Translations under genes and position numbers: made by a program | Notes under the pieces: generated by a model | Database searches by the model: none | What the model was told of the DNA's origin: nothing | What the model saw: the letters and a program-made list of their open reading frames with translations, nothing else | Source of the DNA: Cribrihabitans_A pelagius | Lineage (GTDB): Bacteria; Pseudomonadota; Alphaproteobacteria; Rhodobacterales; Rhodobacteraceae | Length of the DNA: 64,000 nucleotides | Direction of reading: 5' to 3' | Assembly (NCBI RefSeq): GCF_048820915.1 | Contig: NZ_JBMERR010000021.1 | Location: forward strand, 1 to 64,000 | Shown here: piece by piece, positions 16,328 through 23,571 of the stretch | Numbering within the stretch: the stretch's first letter is position 1 | Layout: each line of letters opens with the position of its first letter

Positions 16328-18697
16328 ATGAGCAGTTTTGACGAAATGGACGCCTTTGAGGGCGCTTCGCTGTCGGCCCGTGCCATGCAGGCGCGGCCGA
16401 TGCCGTATCTGGACAGCCTGAACCCGGCACAGCGCGAGGCGGTCGAATGCCTCGACGGGCCGGTCCTGATGCTTGCAGGCGCGGGAACCGGCAAGACCAA
16501 GGCGCTGACGGCGCGGATCGTGCATCTGCTGACCACCGGCCGCGCGCGCCCGAACGAGATTCTGGCGGTCACCTTCACCAATAAGGCCGCCCGCGAGATG
16601 AAGGAGCGCGTCGGCGCCATGCTGGGCCAGGCGATCGAGGGGGTGCCGTGGCTCGGTACTTTCCACTCGATCTGCGTGAAGCTCTTGCGCCGCCACGCGG
16701 AGCTTGCCGGGCTGAAGTCGAATTTCACCATTCTGGACACCGACGACCAGATCCGCCTGCTGAAGCAGCTGATCCAGACCGCGGGCATCGACGACAAGCG
16801 CTGGCCCGCGCGGATGCTGGCGGGCATCATCGACGACTGGAAGAACCGCGCGCTGACGCCGGAAAAGCTGCCCGCGGCCGATGCCGGCGCCTACAACAAC
16901 CGCGGCCCCGAGTTCTATGCCCTGTACCAGACCCGCCTGCGGGAGCTGAACGCGGTCGATTTCGGCGACCTGCTTCTGCATATGGTCACCATCTTTCAGG
17001 ACAACCCGGATGTGCTGGCGCAATACCAGCGCTGGTTCCGCTATATCATGGTGGACGAATACCAGGATACCAACGTGGCGCAGTATCTCTGGCTGCGGCT
17101 CCTGGCTGGCGGTCACAAGAACATCTGCTGCGTTGGCGATGACGATCAGTCGATCTATGGCTGGCGCGGTGCCGAGGTCGGCAACATCCTGCGCTTCGAG
17201 AAGGATTTCCCCGGCGCCATGGTGGTGCGGCTGGAGCAGAACTACCGCTCCACTGGGCATATCCTAGCCGCCGCGTCCAACGTGATCCGCGGCAATGCCG
17301 GGCGTCTGGGCAAGGAGCTGTGGACTGATGCCGGCGATGGCGAGAAGGTCCGCCTGATCGGCCATTGGGACGGCGAGGAAGAGGCCCGCTGGATCGGCGA
17401 AGAAATTGAAGCGATGCAGCGCGGCACCCGCGGCCAGGCGCCGTTGGGGCTGGATCAGCTGGCCATTCTGGTGCGCGCCTCCCACCAGATGCGCGCGTTT
17501 GAAGACCGGTTTCTGACCATCGGCCTGCCCTACCGGGTGATCGGCGGCCCGCGCTTCTACGAGCGGCTCGAGATCCGCGACGCGATGGCCTATTTCCGGG
17601 TTGTGGTCTCGCCCGACGACGACCTGGCGTTTGAACGCATCGTCAACACACCGAAACGGGGCTTGGGCAACAAGGCGCAGCAGACCATCCAGGGCATCGC
17701 CCGCGAAAACGGCGTGCCGCTGGTCGAGGGCGCGCGGCTGGCGGTGGAGAGCGGGCTGATCAAGGGCAAGGGCGGCAGTGCCCTGCGCCAGCTGGTGGAG
17801 GGCATCGCCCGCTGGGGCCGCATGGCCGGCGACGCGGACATGACCCATATGGAGCTGGCCGGGATCATCTTGGACGAGTCGGGCTACACCGCTATGTGGC
17901 AGAACGACAAGAACCCGGATTCGCCCGGCCGCCTGGAAAACCTCAAGGAGCTGGTGAAGGCGCTGGAATCGTTCGAGAACCTGCAAGGCTTCCTCGAACA
18001 CGTCAGCCTGGTGATGGACAACGACAAGCAGGACGCCGACCAGAAGGTCTCGATCATGACGCTGCACGCGGCCAAGGGGCTGGAGTTTCCCGCGGTCTTC
18101 CTGCCGGGCTGGGAGGACGGCCTGTTCCCCTCGCAGCGTTCGATGGATGAAAGCGGCCTCAAAGGGTTGGAGGAAGAGCGCAGGCTGGCCTATGTCGGCA
18201 TCACACGGGCGGAGCAGATCTGCACCATCTCCTTTGCCGGCAACCGCCGGGTGTTCGGCCAGTGGCAGTCGCAGCTGCCGTCGCGCTTCATCGACGAGCT
18301 GCCGGAGGAACACGTCGAGGTGCTGACCCCGCCCGGGCTGTACGGCGGCGGCTACGGCGCTGCGGCCCCCGGTGCTGCAACGGCTGGCGGCCAGGTGAAA
18401 TCCAGCATCGAGGAGCGCATGGCCTCCGCCGATGGCTACAATTCGCCGGGCTGGAAGCGGATGCAGGCGCGCGCGGGCCAGCGCGGGCTGAGCCAGCCGA
18501 AGGAAAGCAAGCACCAGGTGATTGACCTCACCGCGACTTCCAGTTTCACGCTGGGCGAACGGGTGTTCCACCAAAAGTTCGGCTATGGCGCCATCACGGG
18601 TATCGAAGGCGACAAGCTGGAAGTGGATTTCGAGAAGGCCGGCGTGAAGAAGGTCGTCGCCCGCTTCGTCACCGCCAGCGGCGACGTGCCGTTCTGA
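16328..18697 (+). CDS. uvrD: UvrD/PcrA-type DNA helicase
   Basis: A 3'-5' superfamily 1 helicase for nucleotide-excision and mismatch repair and for removing stalled complexes. The 789 residues carry the full motif set: Q-motif LNPAQREAV, motif I GAGTGKT (51-57), Ia FTNKAAREM, II VDEYQDTN, III DDDQSIYGWRGAE, IV LEQNYRST, V SIMTLHAAKGLEF and VI RRLAYVGITRAE. The C-terminus has a Tudor-like RNA-polymerase-binding segment (GERVFHQKFGYGAITGIEGD). The ATG at 16328 gives MSSFDEMDAF. An upstream LexA box implies DNA-damage induction. Confidence 0.95.
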   Translation: MSSFDEMDAFEGASLSARAMQARPMPYLDSLNPAQREAVECLDGPVLMLAGAGTGKTKALTARIVHLLTTGRARPNEILAVTFTNKAAREMKERVGAMLGQAIEGVPWLGTFHSICVKLLRRHAELAGLKSNFTILDTDDQIRLLKQLIQTAGIDDKRWPARMLAGIIDDWKNRALTPEKLPAADAGAYNNRGPEFYALYQTRLRELNAVDFGDLLLHMVTIFQDNPDVLAQYQRWFRYIMVDEYQDTNVAQYLWLRLLAGGHKNICCVGDDDQSIYGWRGAEVGNILRFEKDFPGAMVVRLEQNYRSTGHILAAASNVIRGNAGRLGKELWTDAGDGEKVRLIGHWDGEEEARWIGEEIEAMQRGTRGQAPLGLDQLAILVRASHQMRAFEDRFLTIGLPYRVIGGPRFYERLEIRDAMAYFRVVVSPDDDLAFERIVNTPKRGLGNKAQQTIQGIARENGVPLVEGARLAVESGLIKGKGGSALRQLVEGIARWGRMAGDADMTHMELAGIILDESGYTAMWQNDKNPDSPGRLENLKELVKALESFENLQGFLEHVSLVMDNDKQDADQKVSIMTLHAAKGLEFPAVFLPGWEDGLFPSQRSMDESGLKGLEEERRLAYVGITRAEQICTISFAGNRRVFGQWQSQLPSRFIDELPEEHVEVLTPPGLYGGGYGAAAPGAATAGGQVKSSIEERMASADGYNSPGWKRMQARAGQRGLSQPKESKHQVIDLTATSSFTLGERVFHQKFGYGAITGIEGDKLEVDFEKAGVKKVVARFVTASGDVPF

Positions 18698-18718
18698 GGC
18701 ATGGCCTAAGACATTGAC

Positions 18719-18745
18719 GGATCGGATCGCGCAGCGATCCGATCC
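18719..18745 (+). terminator. Hairpin after uvrD
   Basis: A perfect 12-bp stem (GGATCGGATCGC / GCGATCCGATCC) with a 3-nt loop, 21 bases after the uvrD stop. Any T-run is hidden because the sequence collapses into poly-G six bases later. Such a strong hairpin may also have caused the sequencing failure that follows. Confidence 0.6.
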
Positions 18746-18750
18746 GGGCG

Positions 18751-18904
<154 letters not shown>

Positions 18905-19008
18905 CCACCCTTTCCTCACCACACAGCGCAAACAGCATCCCGCGGGCGGGCTGCGTGCGGCCGTGTGCCGGCATATCCATGAGATGAAAAAAGGGGGGGA
19001 ACAAGAAA

Positions 19009-19043
19009 CGGCGGCGCCCAGGGAGGAGGAGGGGGCACCGCCG
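19009..19043 (-). ncRNA. ccsR4: CcsR-type sRNA hairpin 4 (promoter-distal)
   Basis: The arms CGGCGGTGCC and GGCGCCGCCG (minus strand) enclose a loop with CCTCCTCCC (19021-19029). It is the last of four such hairpins after the DUF1127 gene. TTTCTTGTT follows, so it may also be the terminator. RNA ends are approximate. Confidence 0.7.
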
Positions 19044-19052
19044 TTCTGTCAA

Positions 19053-19086
19053 GCACCGGAAATCAGGGAGGAGGAGATCCCGGTGC
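19053..19086 (-). ncRNA. ccsR3: CcsR-type sRNA hairpin 3
   Basis: A perfect GCACCGG/CCGGTGC stem with a large loop that shows CTCCTCCTCCCTG on the minus strand. The loop motif is identical to its neighbours while the stem sequence is unrelated, as expected of homologous sRNAs under structural selection. Confidence 0.72.
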
Positions 19087-19117
19087 ATTCATGCCCGGCT
19101 TTGCGCCGGTATAGGGT

Positions 19118-19151
19118 GCGGTGGCATCAGGGAGGAGGAGGATGCCACCGC
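19118..19151 (-). ncRNA. ccsR2: CcsR-type sRNA hairpin 2
   Basis: A perfect 11-bp stem (GCGGTGGCATC / GATGCCACCGC) closes a 12-nt loop, CTCCTCCTCCCT, on the minus strand. This is the cleanest of the four structures. Confidence 0.75.
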
Positions 19152-19157
19152 GTAGTG

Positions 19158-19189
19158 CAGGCCCTCAAGGGAGGAGGAGTGAGGACCTG
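19158..19189 (-). ncRNA. ccsR1: CcsR-type sRNA hairpin 1 (next to the DUF1127 gene)
   Basis: Minus-strand CAGGTCCTC pairs with GAGGGCCTG (one wobble or mismatch) and closes a loop with CTCCTCCTCCC. It starts eight bases after the DUF1127 stop, so it is processed from, or co-transcribed with, that mRNA. Confidence 0.72.
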
Positions 19190-19196
19190 ATCTCTA

Positions 19197-19406
19197 TCAG
19201 TTGTGTTCGTAGGCGGCCTGATAGGCCACGCGTTTGATTTCCGACCGGTTCAGGCCGAGGTCGGCCAGCTCGCGGCCGCTCAGCGCGGAGAGCTCGCTGA
19301 CGGTCCGGTTATAGAGGCGGTAGCGGTTCACCCGGACCACCAGCGCCTGCAGCCAGCCAAAGGATGCTGCGGGTTTCGCCATGCTGATCTGTTGTATCGC
19401 TGCCAT
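19197..19406 (-). CDS. ccaF1: DUF1127 small RNA-binding protein, CcaF1 type
   Basis: A 69-residue basic protein ending in the DUF1127 domain: YNRTVSELSALSGRELADLG then LNRSEIKRVAYQAAYEHN. In Rhodobacter sphaeroides the protein with this gene context, CcaF1, binds RNA, affects sRNA maturation and is co-transcribed with CcsR1-4 under RpoHI/RpoHII stress sigma factors. Here the same arrangement is seen: four hairpins with CCTCCTCCC loops follow within 190 bases. GAGGAT is suitably spaced before MAAIQQISMAKPAAS; a longer frame upstream has no ribosome site. Identity as CcaF1 is inferred from context and domain. Confidence 0.85.
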   Translation of the reverse strand: MAAIQQISMAKPAASFGWLQALVVRVNRYRLYNRTVSELSALSGRELADLGLNRSEIKRVAYQAAYEHN

Positions 19407-19465
19407 CGGTCTATCCTCGGTCAGTCTGTTGCGTTGCTGCGCTGCGGCGCCGTTTCTTGAACACC

Positions 19466-19493
19466 AATTTAAGGAAATCCCGGGGCGGGACAA
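19466..19493 (-). promoter_or_regulatory. Candidate promoter of the ccaF1-ccsR operon
   Basis: TTGTCC, 16 bases, then TAAATT on the minus strand, about 60 bases before the ccaF1 start. It could serve a stress sigma factor (RpoH-like) or the housekeeping one; the match is only moderate for either. Confidence 0.3.
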
Positions 19494-19814
19494 TCCCATG
19501 ACTCGTCATTGCTGCTATGCAGCATCTGCATGGGTGACGCTACGTATGCTATTGGAAAGCTGCGGCAAATTTGGGCGGACCGCACCAGCGTGCCGGATTT
19601 CGGGGCAGTTTCTGATCCGGTCTGCCGGTCTGACGGCCCTTAGCGCAGCCCGTCCGCGTCCTCCCGCGGCTGCGGCCCGGCGGCGCCCGGCAGCCGGTCC
19701 CGGGACCGTCCCCGATACCTTTTTTGCATCAGCGCGGGCGGGCCGGGGCGTACTGCGCTTTCGTGCCGGGCGCCGCGCGCATATATAAGGCGCAAGCAAA
19801 GCAGGAGGGCGCAA
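19494..19814. other. Gene-free stretch between the ccaF1 promoter and mrp
   Basis: No gene, RNA or clear repeat is recognised. It is the 5' region shared by the divergent ccaF1 and mrp genes. Apparent open frames are arginine/alanine-rich shadows with no start signals. Confidence 0.4.
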
Positions 19815-20879
19815 ATGCCGGTCACCCAGGAAGAGATACACGCCGCGCTGGAGCGGCTGGAGCTGCCCGACGGCGGCACCCTCGTGTCGCGCGATATGCT
19901 GCGGGCGCTCAGGGTCGAGGACGGCAAGGTCAGCTTCGTGATCGAGGCGCCGAGCCCGGAGATCGCCAAGCTGATGGAGCCATTGCGCAAGGCGGCGGAG
20001 GCGGCGGTGCTGGCGCTGCCGGGCGTCTCGGGCGTGAGCGCCGCGCTCACCGCCCATGCGCCGCAGGCGAAAGCGCCCAGCCTGAAGATTGGCGGCCATG
20101 CCAAGCCGCAGGCCGGGCCGATGAAGCCGTCAGGCGTGCAGCGTATTCTGGCGGTGGCGTCGGGCAAGGGCGGCGTCGGCAAATCCACCATTGCCTCCAA
20201 CCTCGCCGTGGCGCTGGCCAGGCAGGGCCGCAAGGTGGGGCTTCTGGATGCCGATATCTACGGGCCGAGCCAGCCGCGGATGATGGGCGCCAAGGGCCGC
20301 CCCGCCAGCCCCGACGGCAAGACCATTGAGCCGCTGCATGCCCATGGTGTCACCCTGATGTCGATCGGCTTCATGCTGGAGGAGGGCAAGGCCGTGATCT
20401 GGCGCGGCCCGATGCTGATGGGCGCCTTGCAGCAGATGCTGGGGCAGGTGAACTGGGGCGAGTTGGACGTGCTGATCGTCGACCTGCCGCCCGGCACCGG
20501 CGATGTGCAGCTGACGCTCTGCACCAGGACCGAACTTTCGGGCGCCATCGTGGTCTCCACCCCGCAGGATGTGGCGCTTCTGGATGCGCGCAAGGCGATG
20601 GATATGTTCAAGACGCTGAACACCCCGGTGCTTGGGCTGATCGAGAACATGTCCTTCTTCACTTGCCCCGATTGCGGCGGCGAGCACCATATCTTCGGCC
20701 ATGGCGGCGTAGCGGCCGAGGCGGAGACGCTGGGGCTGCCGCTCCTGGGTGCGCTGCCGATCGATCTTGAGACCCGTCTGGCGGGCGACAGCGGCACGCC
20801 GGTGGCGGCGGGTGAGGGGGCGACGGCGGAGGCCTATGCCCGGATCGCGGCCGGGCTGATCAAGGGCGGCATGGCCTGA
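19815..20879 (+). CDS. mrp: Mrp/ApbC, iron-sulfur cluster carrier ATPase
   Basis: A P-loop ATPase of the Mrp/ApbC/NBP35 class, which carries Fe-S clusters to target proteins in the cytoplasm. The 354 residues comprise an N-terminal MIP18-like domain (about 1-80), a linker, and an ATPase domain with the deviant Walker A GKGGVGKST (117-125), DADIYGPSQPRMMG, IVDLPPGTGDVQLTL and the cluster-binding CPDCGGEHHIFG. AGGAGGG precedes the ATG. It lies alone between ccaF1 and the mraZ leader, with a strong terminator behind it. Confidence 0.94.
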   Translation: MPVTQEEIHAALERLELPDGGTLVSRDMLRALRVEDGKVSFVIEAPSPEIAKLMEPLRKAAEAAVLALPGVSGVSAALTAHAPQAKAPSLKIGGHAKPQAGPMKPSGVQRILAVASGKGGVGKSTIASNLAVALARQGRKVGLLDADIYGPSQPRMMGAKGRPASPDGKTIEPLHAHGVTLMSIGFMLEEGKAVIWRGPMLMGALQQMLGQVNWGELDVLIVDLPPGTGDVQLTLCTRTELSGAIVVSTPQDVALLDARKAMDMFKTLNTPVLGLIENMSFFTCPDCGGEHHIFGHGGVAAEAETLGLPLLGALPIDLETRLAGDSGTPVAAGEGATAEAYARIAAGLIKGGMA

Positions 20880-20903
20880 ACCGCCGTATTCTTCTTGAAC
20901 CGG

Positions 20904-20930
20904 AAAGGCCCGCCCGCTGGCGGGCCTTTT
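20904..20930 (+). terminator. Rho-independent terminator of mrp
   Basis: AAAGGCCCGCC / GGCGGGCCTTTT stem with a CGCT loop, 24 bases after the mrp stop. The flanking A and T runs make it work in both directions. Confidence 0.85.
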
Positions 20931-21053
20931 GCTGTCCGCTGTCCGCTGCCCCGCCGCAGGGGTGGGGTCCGGGCTGCTACGGGCGGGCGGGCCCAAGGCT
21001 GCTGCCGCGCCTGCGCAGTACGGTATGGGACGGGCGGGAGGTCATGGCGCCGG

Positions 21054-21106
21054 CGGGAAATCGCGGGACGCTTGGGAAATCATGGGAGCCATGGGAAATC
21101 GTGGCC
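21054..21106 (+). promoter_or_regulatory. Phased GGGA boxes, candidate MraZ operator (distal cluster)
   Basis: Half-sites CGGGA (21054, 21064), TGGGA (21073, 21083, 21092) and TGGCC (21102) recur every 9-10 bases, about one helical turn. Autorepressor MraZ is known to bind repeats of the TGGGN type. The cluster lies about 600 bases upstream of the mraZ start, farther than usual. Confidence 0.5.
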
Positions 21107-21198
21107 CGTGCGCGCGGCTTCCTGCTGCCGGCGTCCGCGAATCACCCGGAGATCCGCTGCTTCTGGCGGATTTGCGCCATTCTGGCCGGGTGTTTTGG

Positions 21199-21213
21199 GA
21201 ACATAGTGTGAAC
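21199..21213. promoter_or_regulatory. LexA box in the mraZ leader region
   Basis: GAAC-ATAGTGT-GAAC is an exact LexA box and differs from the uvrD box at two spacer positions. It lies upstream of the likely mraZ/UpsM transcript and between the two sets of GGGA boxes. Confidence 0.6.
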
Positions 21214-21247
21214 TTCCGATCTTATTCCGAGTCGAGTGATAGAATCG

Positions 21248-21262
21248 CGGGAAATTATGGGA
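21248..21262 (+). promoter_or_regulatory. GGGA box pair, candidate MraZ operator (proximal)
   Basis: CGGGA (21248) and TGGGA (21258) stand 10 bases apart in CGGGAAATTATGGGAAG. A possible -10 (TAGAAT) lies at 21240-21245, so these boxes would sit over the start of transcription. Confidence 0.45.
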
Positions 21263-21449
21263 AGAAAAATGCGGAGGCAATCAGCATCTATATGTTGTGT
21301 TTTTGGATGCAATCGTGACTACACCGGCCAAATACTTGCAAGATCCGACCCGAATCTCTTGCAGAATCTGTGCGTTCCTGACACCGGCGCCCCGATTCTG
21401 TGCAAAAAACAGTTGCGGGACCATCAATTCCCATAGTATCCCTTATTCA

Positions 21450-21657
21450 TCGGATGAGACGAGGGACGGGGCGCACACAAGACCCCAGTCAAAAACAATA
21501 AAGCAGGTTTCATACAGGCCTTCGCTTTCATCAGACAAGAAGAGATCCGGCGCGCGGGCGAGCAGACATCCCCCCAGATGGTGCGCGCAGCCGGACATCC
21601 CGCACAGCGGGTCAAGGCGGCGGGTTGATCGGTGGCAGCAGATCAACCCGCCGCTTT
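21450..21657 (+). ncRNA. upsM: UpsM-like sRNA from the mraZ leader (5' end inferred)
   Basis: In Rhodobacter sphaeroides the mraZ 5' UTR yields UpsM, an abundant sRNA of roughly 200 nt that ends at a terminator just before mraZ. Here the same position holds a strong terminator hairpin (21617-21654) with a short U-tract, and about 800 gene-free bases before it. The 5' boundary given is a guess from the known size. No primary-sequence comparison was possible. It matters that the DUF1127 protein CcaF1, reported to affect UpsM, is encoded nearby. Confidence 0.5.
21617..21654 (+). terminator. Attenuator-like hairpin before mraZ
   Basis: A perfect 14-bp stem, GCGGCGGGTTGATC / GATCAACCCGCCGC, with a 10-nt loop and TTTCC behind it. 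The weak U-tract fits partial termination with readthrough into mraZ, whose start lies 56 bases downstream. Confidence 0.75.
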
Positions 21658-21709
21658 CCATTCTGGGGAACGGCAAGGCGCGCGGGGCGCAGGAGAAGGG
21701 GCAGAAGGC

Positions 21710-22213
21710 TTGGGCCGCAGGTTCAGAGGCGAAAGCCACCATAAGGTGGACAGCAAGGGGCGGGTGTCGATCCCGGCCTCTTTTCGCCGTGTGCTGGAGG
21801 CCTCGGACCCCAACTGCGACCCCGGCGGCAACCCCGAGCTGGTGATCGTCTACGGCGACCACCGCCGCCAGTTCCTGGAATGCTACACGATGGAGGCGAT
21901 CGAGGAGGTCGACGCCAAGATCGCCGCGCTGCCCCGGGGCTCCAAGGGCCGCAAGATCCTCGAACGCATGTTCAACGGCCAATCCTTGCCGACCACCGTC
22001 GATGAGACCGGCCGCCTTGTCCTGCCCGCGAAACTGCGGCAGAAGATTGGGCTGGAGGGCGAGGCCTTCTTCATCGCCTCCGGCGATACCTTCCAGATCT
22101 GGAAGCCCGAGACCTACGAAGAGGTCGAGATGGCCGAAGCCGAGAAGCTGATGGAAGAGCTCCCGGAAGACTTCGACCCCCTTGAATTCCTAGACGGCGC
22201 CGGAGGCGCATAG
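21710..22213 (+). CDS. mraZ: MraZ, transcriptional regulator of the dcw cluster
   Basis: A 167-residue regulator with two SpoVT/AbrB-like MraZ domains: GRRFRGESHHKVDSKGRVS then IPASFRRVL, and TTVDETGRLVLPAKLRQKIG. It binds DNA repeats near its own promoter and controls cell-division genes. The start is most likely TTG at 21710, giving (M)GRRFRGESHH, the usual N-terminus in this group; an ATG at 21632 would add a 26-residue arginine/glycine-rich extension and read through the leader hairpin. AGGAG lies about 14 bases upstream and AAGG closer. The stop is followed after three bases by rsmH. Confidence 0.9.
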   Translation: MGRRFRGESHHKVDSKGRVSIPASFRRVLEASDPNCDPGGNPELVIVYGDHRRQFLECYTMEAIEEVDAKIAALPRGSKGRKILERMFNGQSLPTTVDETGRLVLPAKLRQKIGLEGEAFFIASGDTFQIWKPETYEEVEMAEAEKLMEELPEDFDPLEFLDGAGGA

Positions 22214-22216
22214 ATC

Positions 22217-23209
22217 ATGACGGACCGCCCCTCTGCTCCTTCCGGTCCCCACATCCCCGTTCTGCTGAGGCCGCTGCTGAAGGCGGTGGCGCCGGTCTCG
22301 GGCCGCTGGCTCGATGGCACCTTCGGTGCCGGCGGCTACACCCGCGGGCTCTTGGAAGCCGGCGCCGACCAGGTGATCGGCGTCGACCGCGACCCGCTTG
22401 CCTTTGAGCTCGCGAAACCCTGGGCCGGAGAATACGGCGCGCGGCTGGTGCTGCAGCAGGGCGTGTTCTCGCGCATGGACGAATACGCGCAGGACCTCGA
22501 TGGCGTGGTGCTGGACCTCGGCGTCTCCTCCATGCAGCTCGATCTGGCGGAGCGCGGGTTCTCCTTCATGAAGGACGGCCCGCTCGACATGCGCATGTCG
22601 CAGTCCGGGCCTTCGGCGGCGGACCTAATTGCCGAACTGACCGAGGAGCAGATCGCGGATATCCTGTTCCACTACGGCGAGGAGCGCGCCAGCCGCCGCA
22701 TTGCCAAGGCGATCGTCAGGGAACGCGGGATCGAGCCGGTCACCACGACCCTGCGCCTGGCCGGCATCATCGAGAGCTGCCTGCCGCGCCCCAAGCCCGG
22801 ACAGTCGCACCCGGCGACCCGCAGCTTCCAAGGCCTGCGCATCGCGGTTAACGCCGAGTACGACGAGCTGTTCGAGGGTCTCCTGGCGGCCGAACGCGCG
22901 CTGAAGCCCGGCGGGCTGCTGGCTGTCGTTACCTTCCACTCGGTCGAGGACCGCATGGTCAAACGCTTCTTCCAGCACCGCGCGGGCAAGACCGGCCGCG
23001 CCAACCGCTATGCGCCCGAGCAGGAAGAGACCCCCTCCCAGTTCGAGCTGGTGACCCGCAAGGCCGTGGGCCCGGACGAACAGGAGCTGGCGGAAAACCC
23101 GCGCGCCCGCTCCGCCCGGCTGCGCGTCGGCCGCCGCACCGATGCCGAACCCGGCCCGATCACCGCCAAGGAACTGGGCATGCCGCAGTTGAAAGAGGCC
23201 CGCAAATGA
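22217..23209 (+). CDS. rsmH: RsmH (MraW), 16S rRNA m4C1402 methyltransferase
   Basis: Methylates N4 of C1402 in 16S rRNA with SAM, in the ribosome P site. The 330 residues are normal length. Motifs: HIPVLLRPLL, SAM loop DGTFGAGGYTRGLLEAG, GVDRDPLAF, VVLDLGVSSMQLD, ERGFSFMKDGPLDMRMS and the late HSVEDRMVKRFF. Second gene of the dcw operon, starting 3 bp after mraZ; its stop overlaps the ftsL start (ATGA). Confidence 0.97.
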   Translation: MTDRPSAPSGPHIPVLLRPLLKAVAPVSGRWLDGTFGAGGYTRGLLEAGADQVIGVDRDPLAFELAKPWAGEYGARLVLQQGVFSRMDEYAQDLDGVVLDLGVSSMQLDLAERGFSFMKDGPLDMRMSQSGPSAADLIAELTEEQIADILFHYGEERASRRIAKAIVRERGIEPVTTTLRLAGIIESCLPRPKPGQSHPATRSFQGLRIAVNAEYDELFEGLLAAERALKPGGLLAVVTFHSVEDRMVKRFFQHRAGKTGRANRYAPEQEETPSQFELVTRKAVGPDEQELAENPRARSARLRVGRRTDAEPGPITAKELGMPQLKEARK

Positions 23210-23571
23210 AGACCTTGCTCTATGCTGCCACCGCGCTCGCCGTCTTTGGCCTGGCCTTCTGGGCCTACCGCGAGAATTACGCCACTCAGCAGGTCCTGAA
23301 GGAAACCCGCGCATTGCAGCGCCAGATCGGCGCCGCGCAGGTGCGGCTCAGCGTGTTGCGCGCCGAATGGGCCTATTTGAACCGCCCGGCGCGGCTGCGC
23401 GACCTGGCCGAGATCAATTTCGACCGGCTCGGCCTGCTGCCGCTGCGCCCGGACCAGTTCGGCCGCGTCGACGAGGTGACCTATCCCGAGCCGCCCGAGC
23501 TGGAAGTCACCGGCGGCATCGAGGTGTCCTCGCTCAACGCCGCCGCCCGCGCAGGGAGCCAGCTGCCATGA
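23206..23571 (+). CDS. ftsL: FtsL-like cell division protein
   Basis: A 121-residue bitopic membrane protein: a transmembrane helix near the N-terminus (LLYAATALAVFGLAFWAYRE, residues 4-23) then a periplasmic coiled coil (about 26-55) and LRDLAEINFDRLGLLPLRPDQ, typical of alphaproteobacterial FtsL. It links FtsQ/FtsB with FtsWI at the septum. Both ends overlap neighbouring genes by four bases (ATGA), so translation is coupled with rsmH and ftsI. Confidence 0.88.
   Translation: MKTLLYAATALAVFGLAFWAYRENYATQQVLKETRALQRQIGAAQVRLSVLRAEWAYLNRPARLRDLAEINFDRLGLLPLRPDQFGRVDEVTYPEPPELEVTGGIEVSSLNAAARAGSQLP

Noticed and set aside
19019..19181. Four strong Shine-Dalgarno-like GGGAGGAGGAG sites on the plus strand
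   Set aside because: No start codons with credible frames follow; they are the complements of CcsR loop motifs.
20931..21709. RNase P RNA or a hidden gene upstream of mraZ
   Set aside because: The conserved RNase P blocks (such as GAGGAAAGTCC) are absent, and the small frames there have no ribosome sites or family features.
21632..21709. ATG start of mraZ at 21632
   Set aside because: It would start inside the leader hairpin and add a non-conserved arginine/glycine-rich tail; TTG at 21710 gives the normal MraZ N-terminus.
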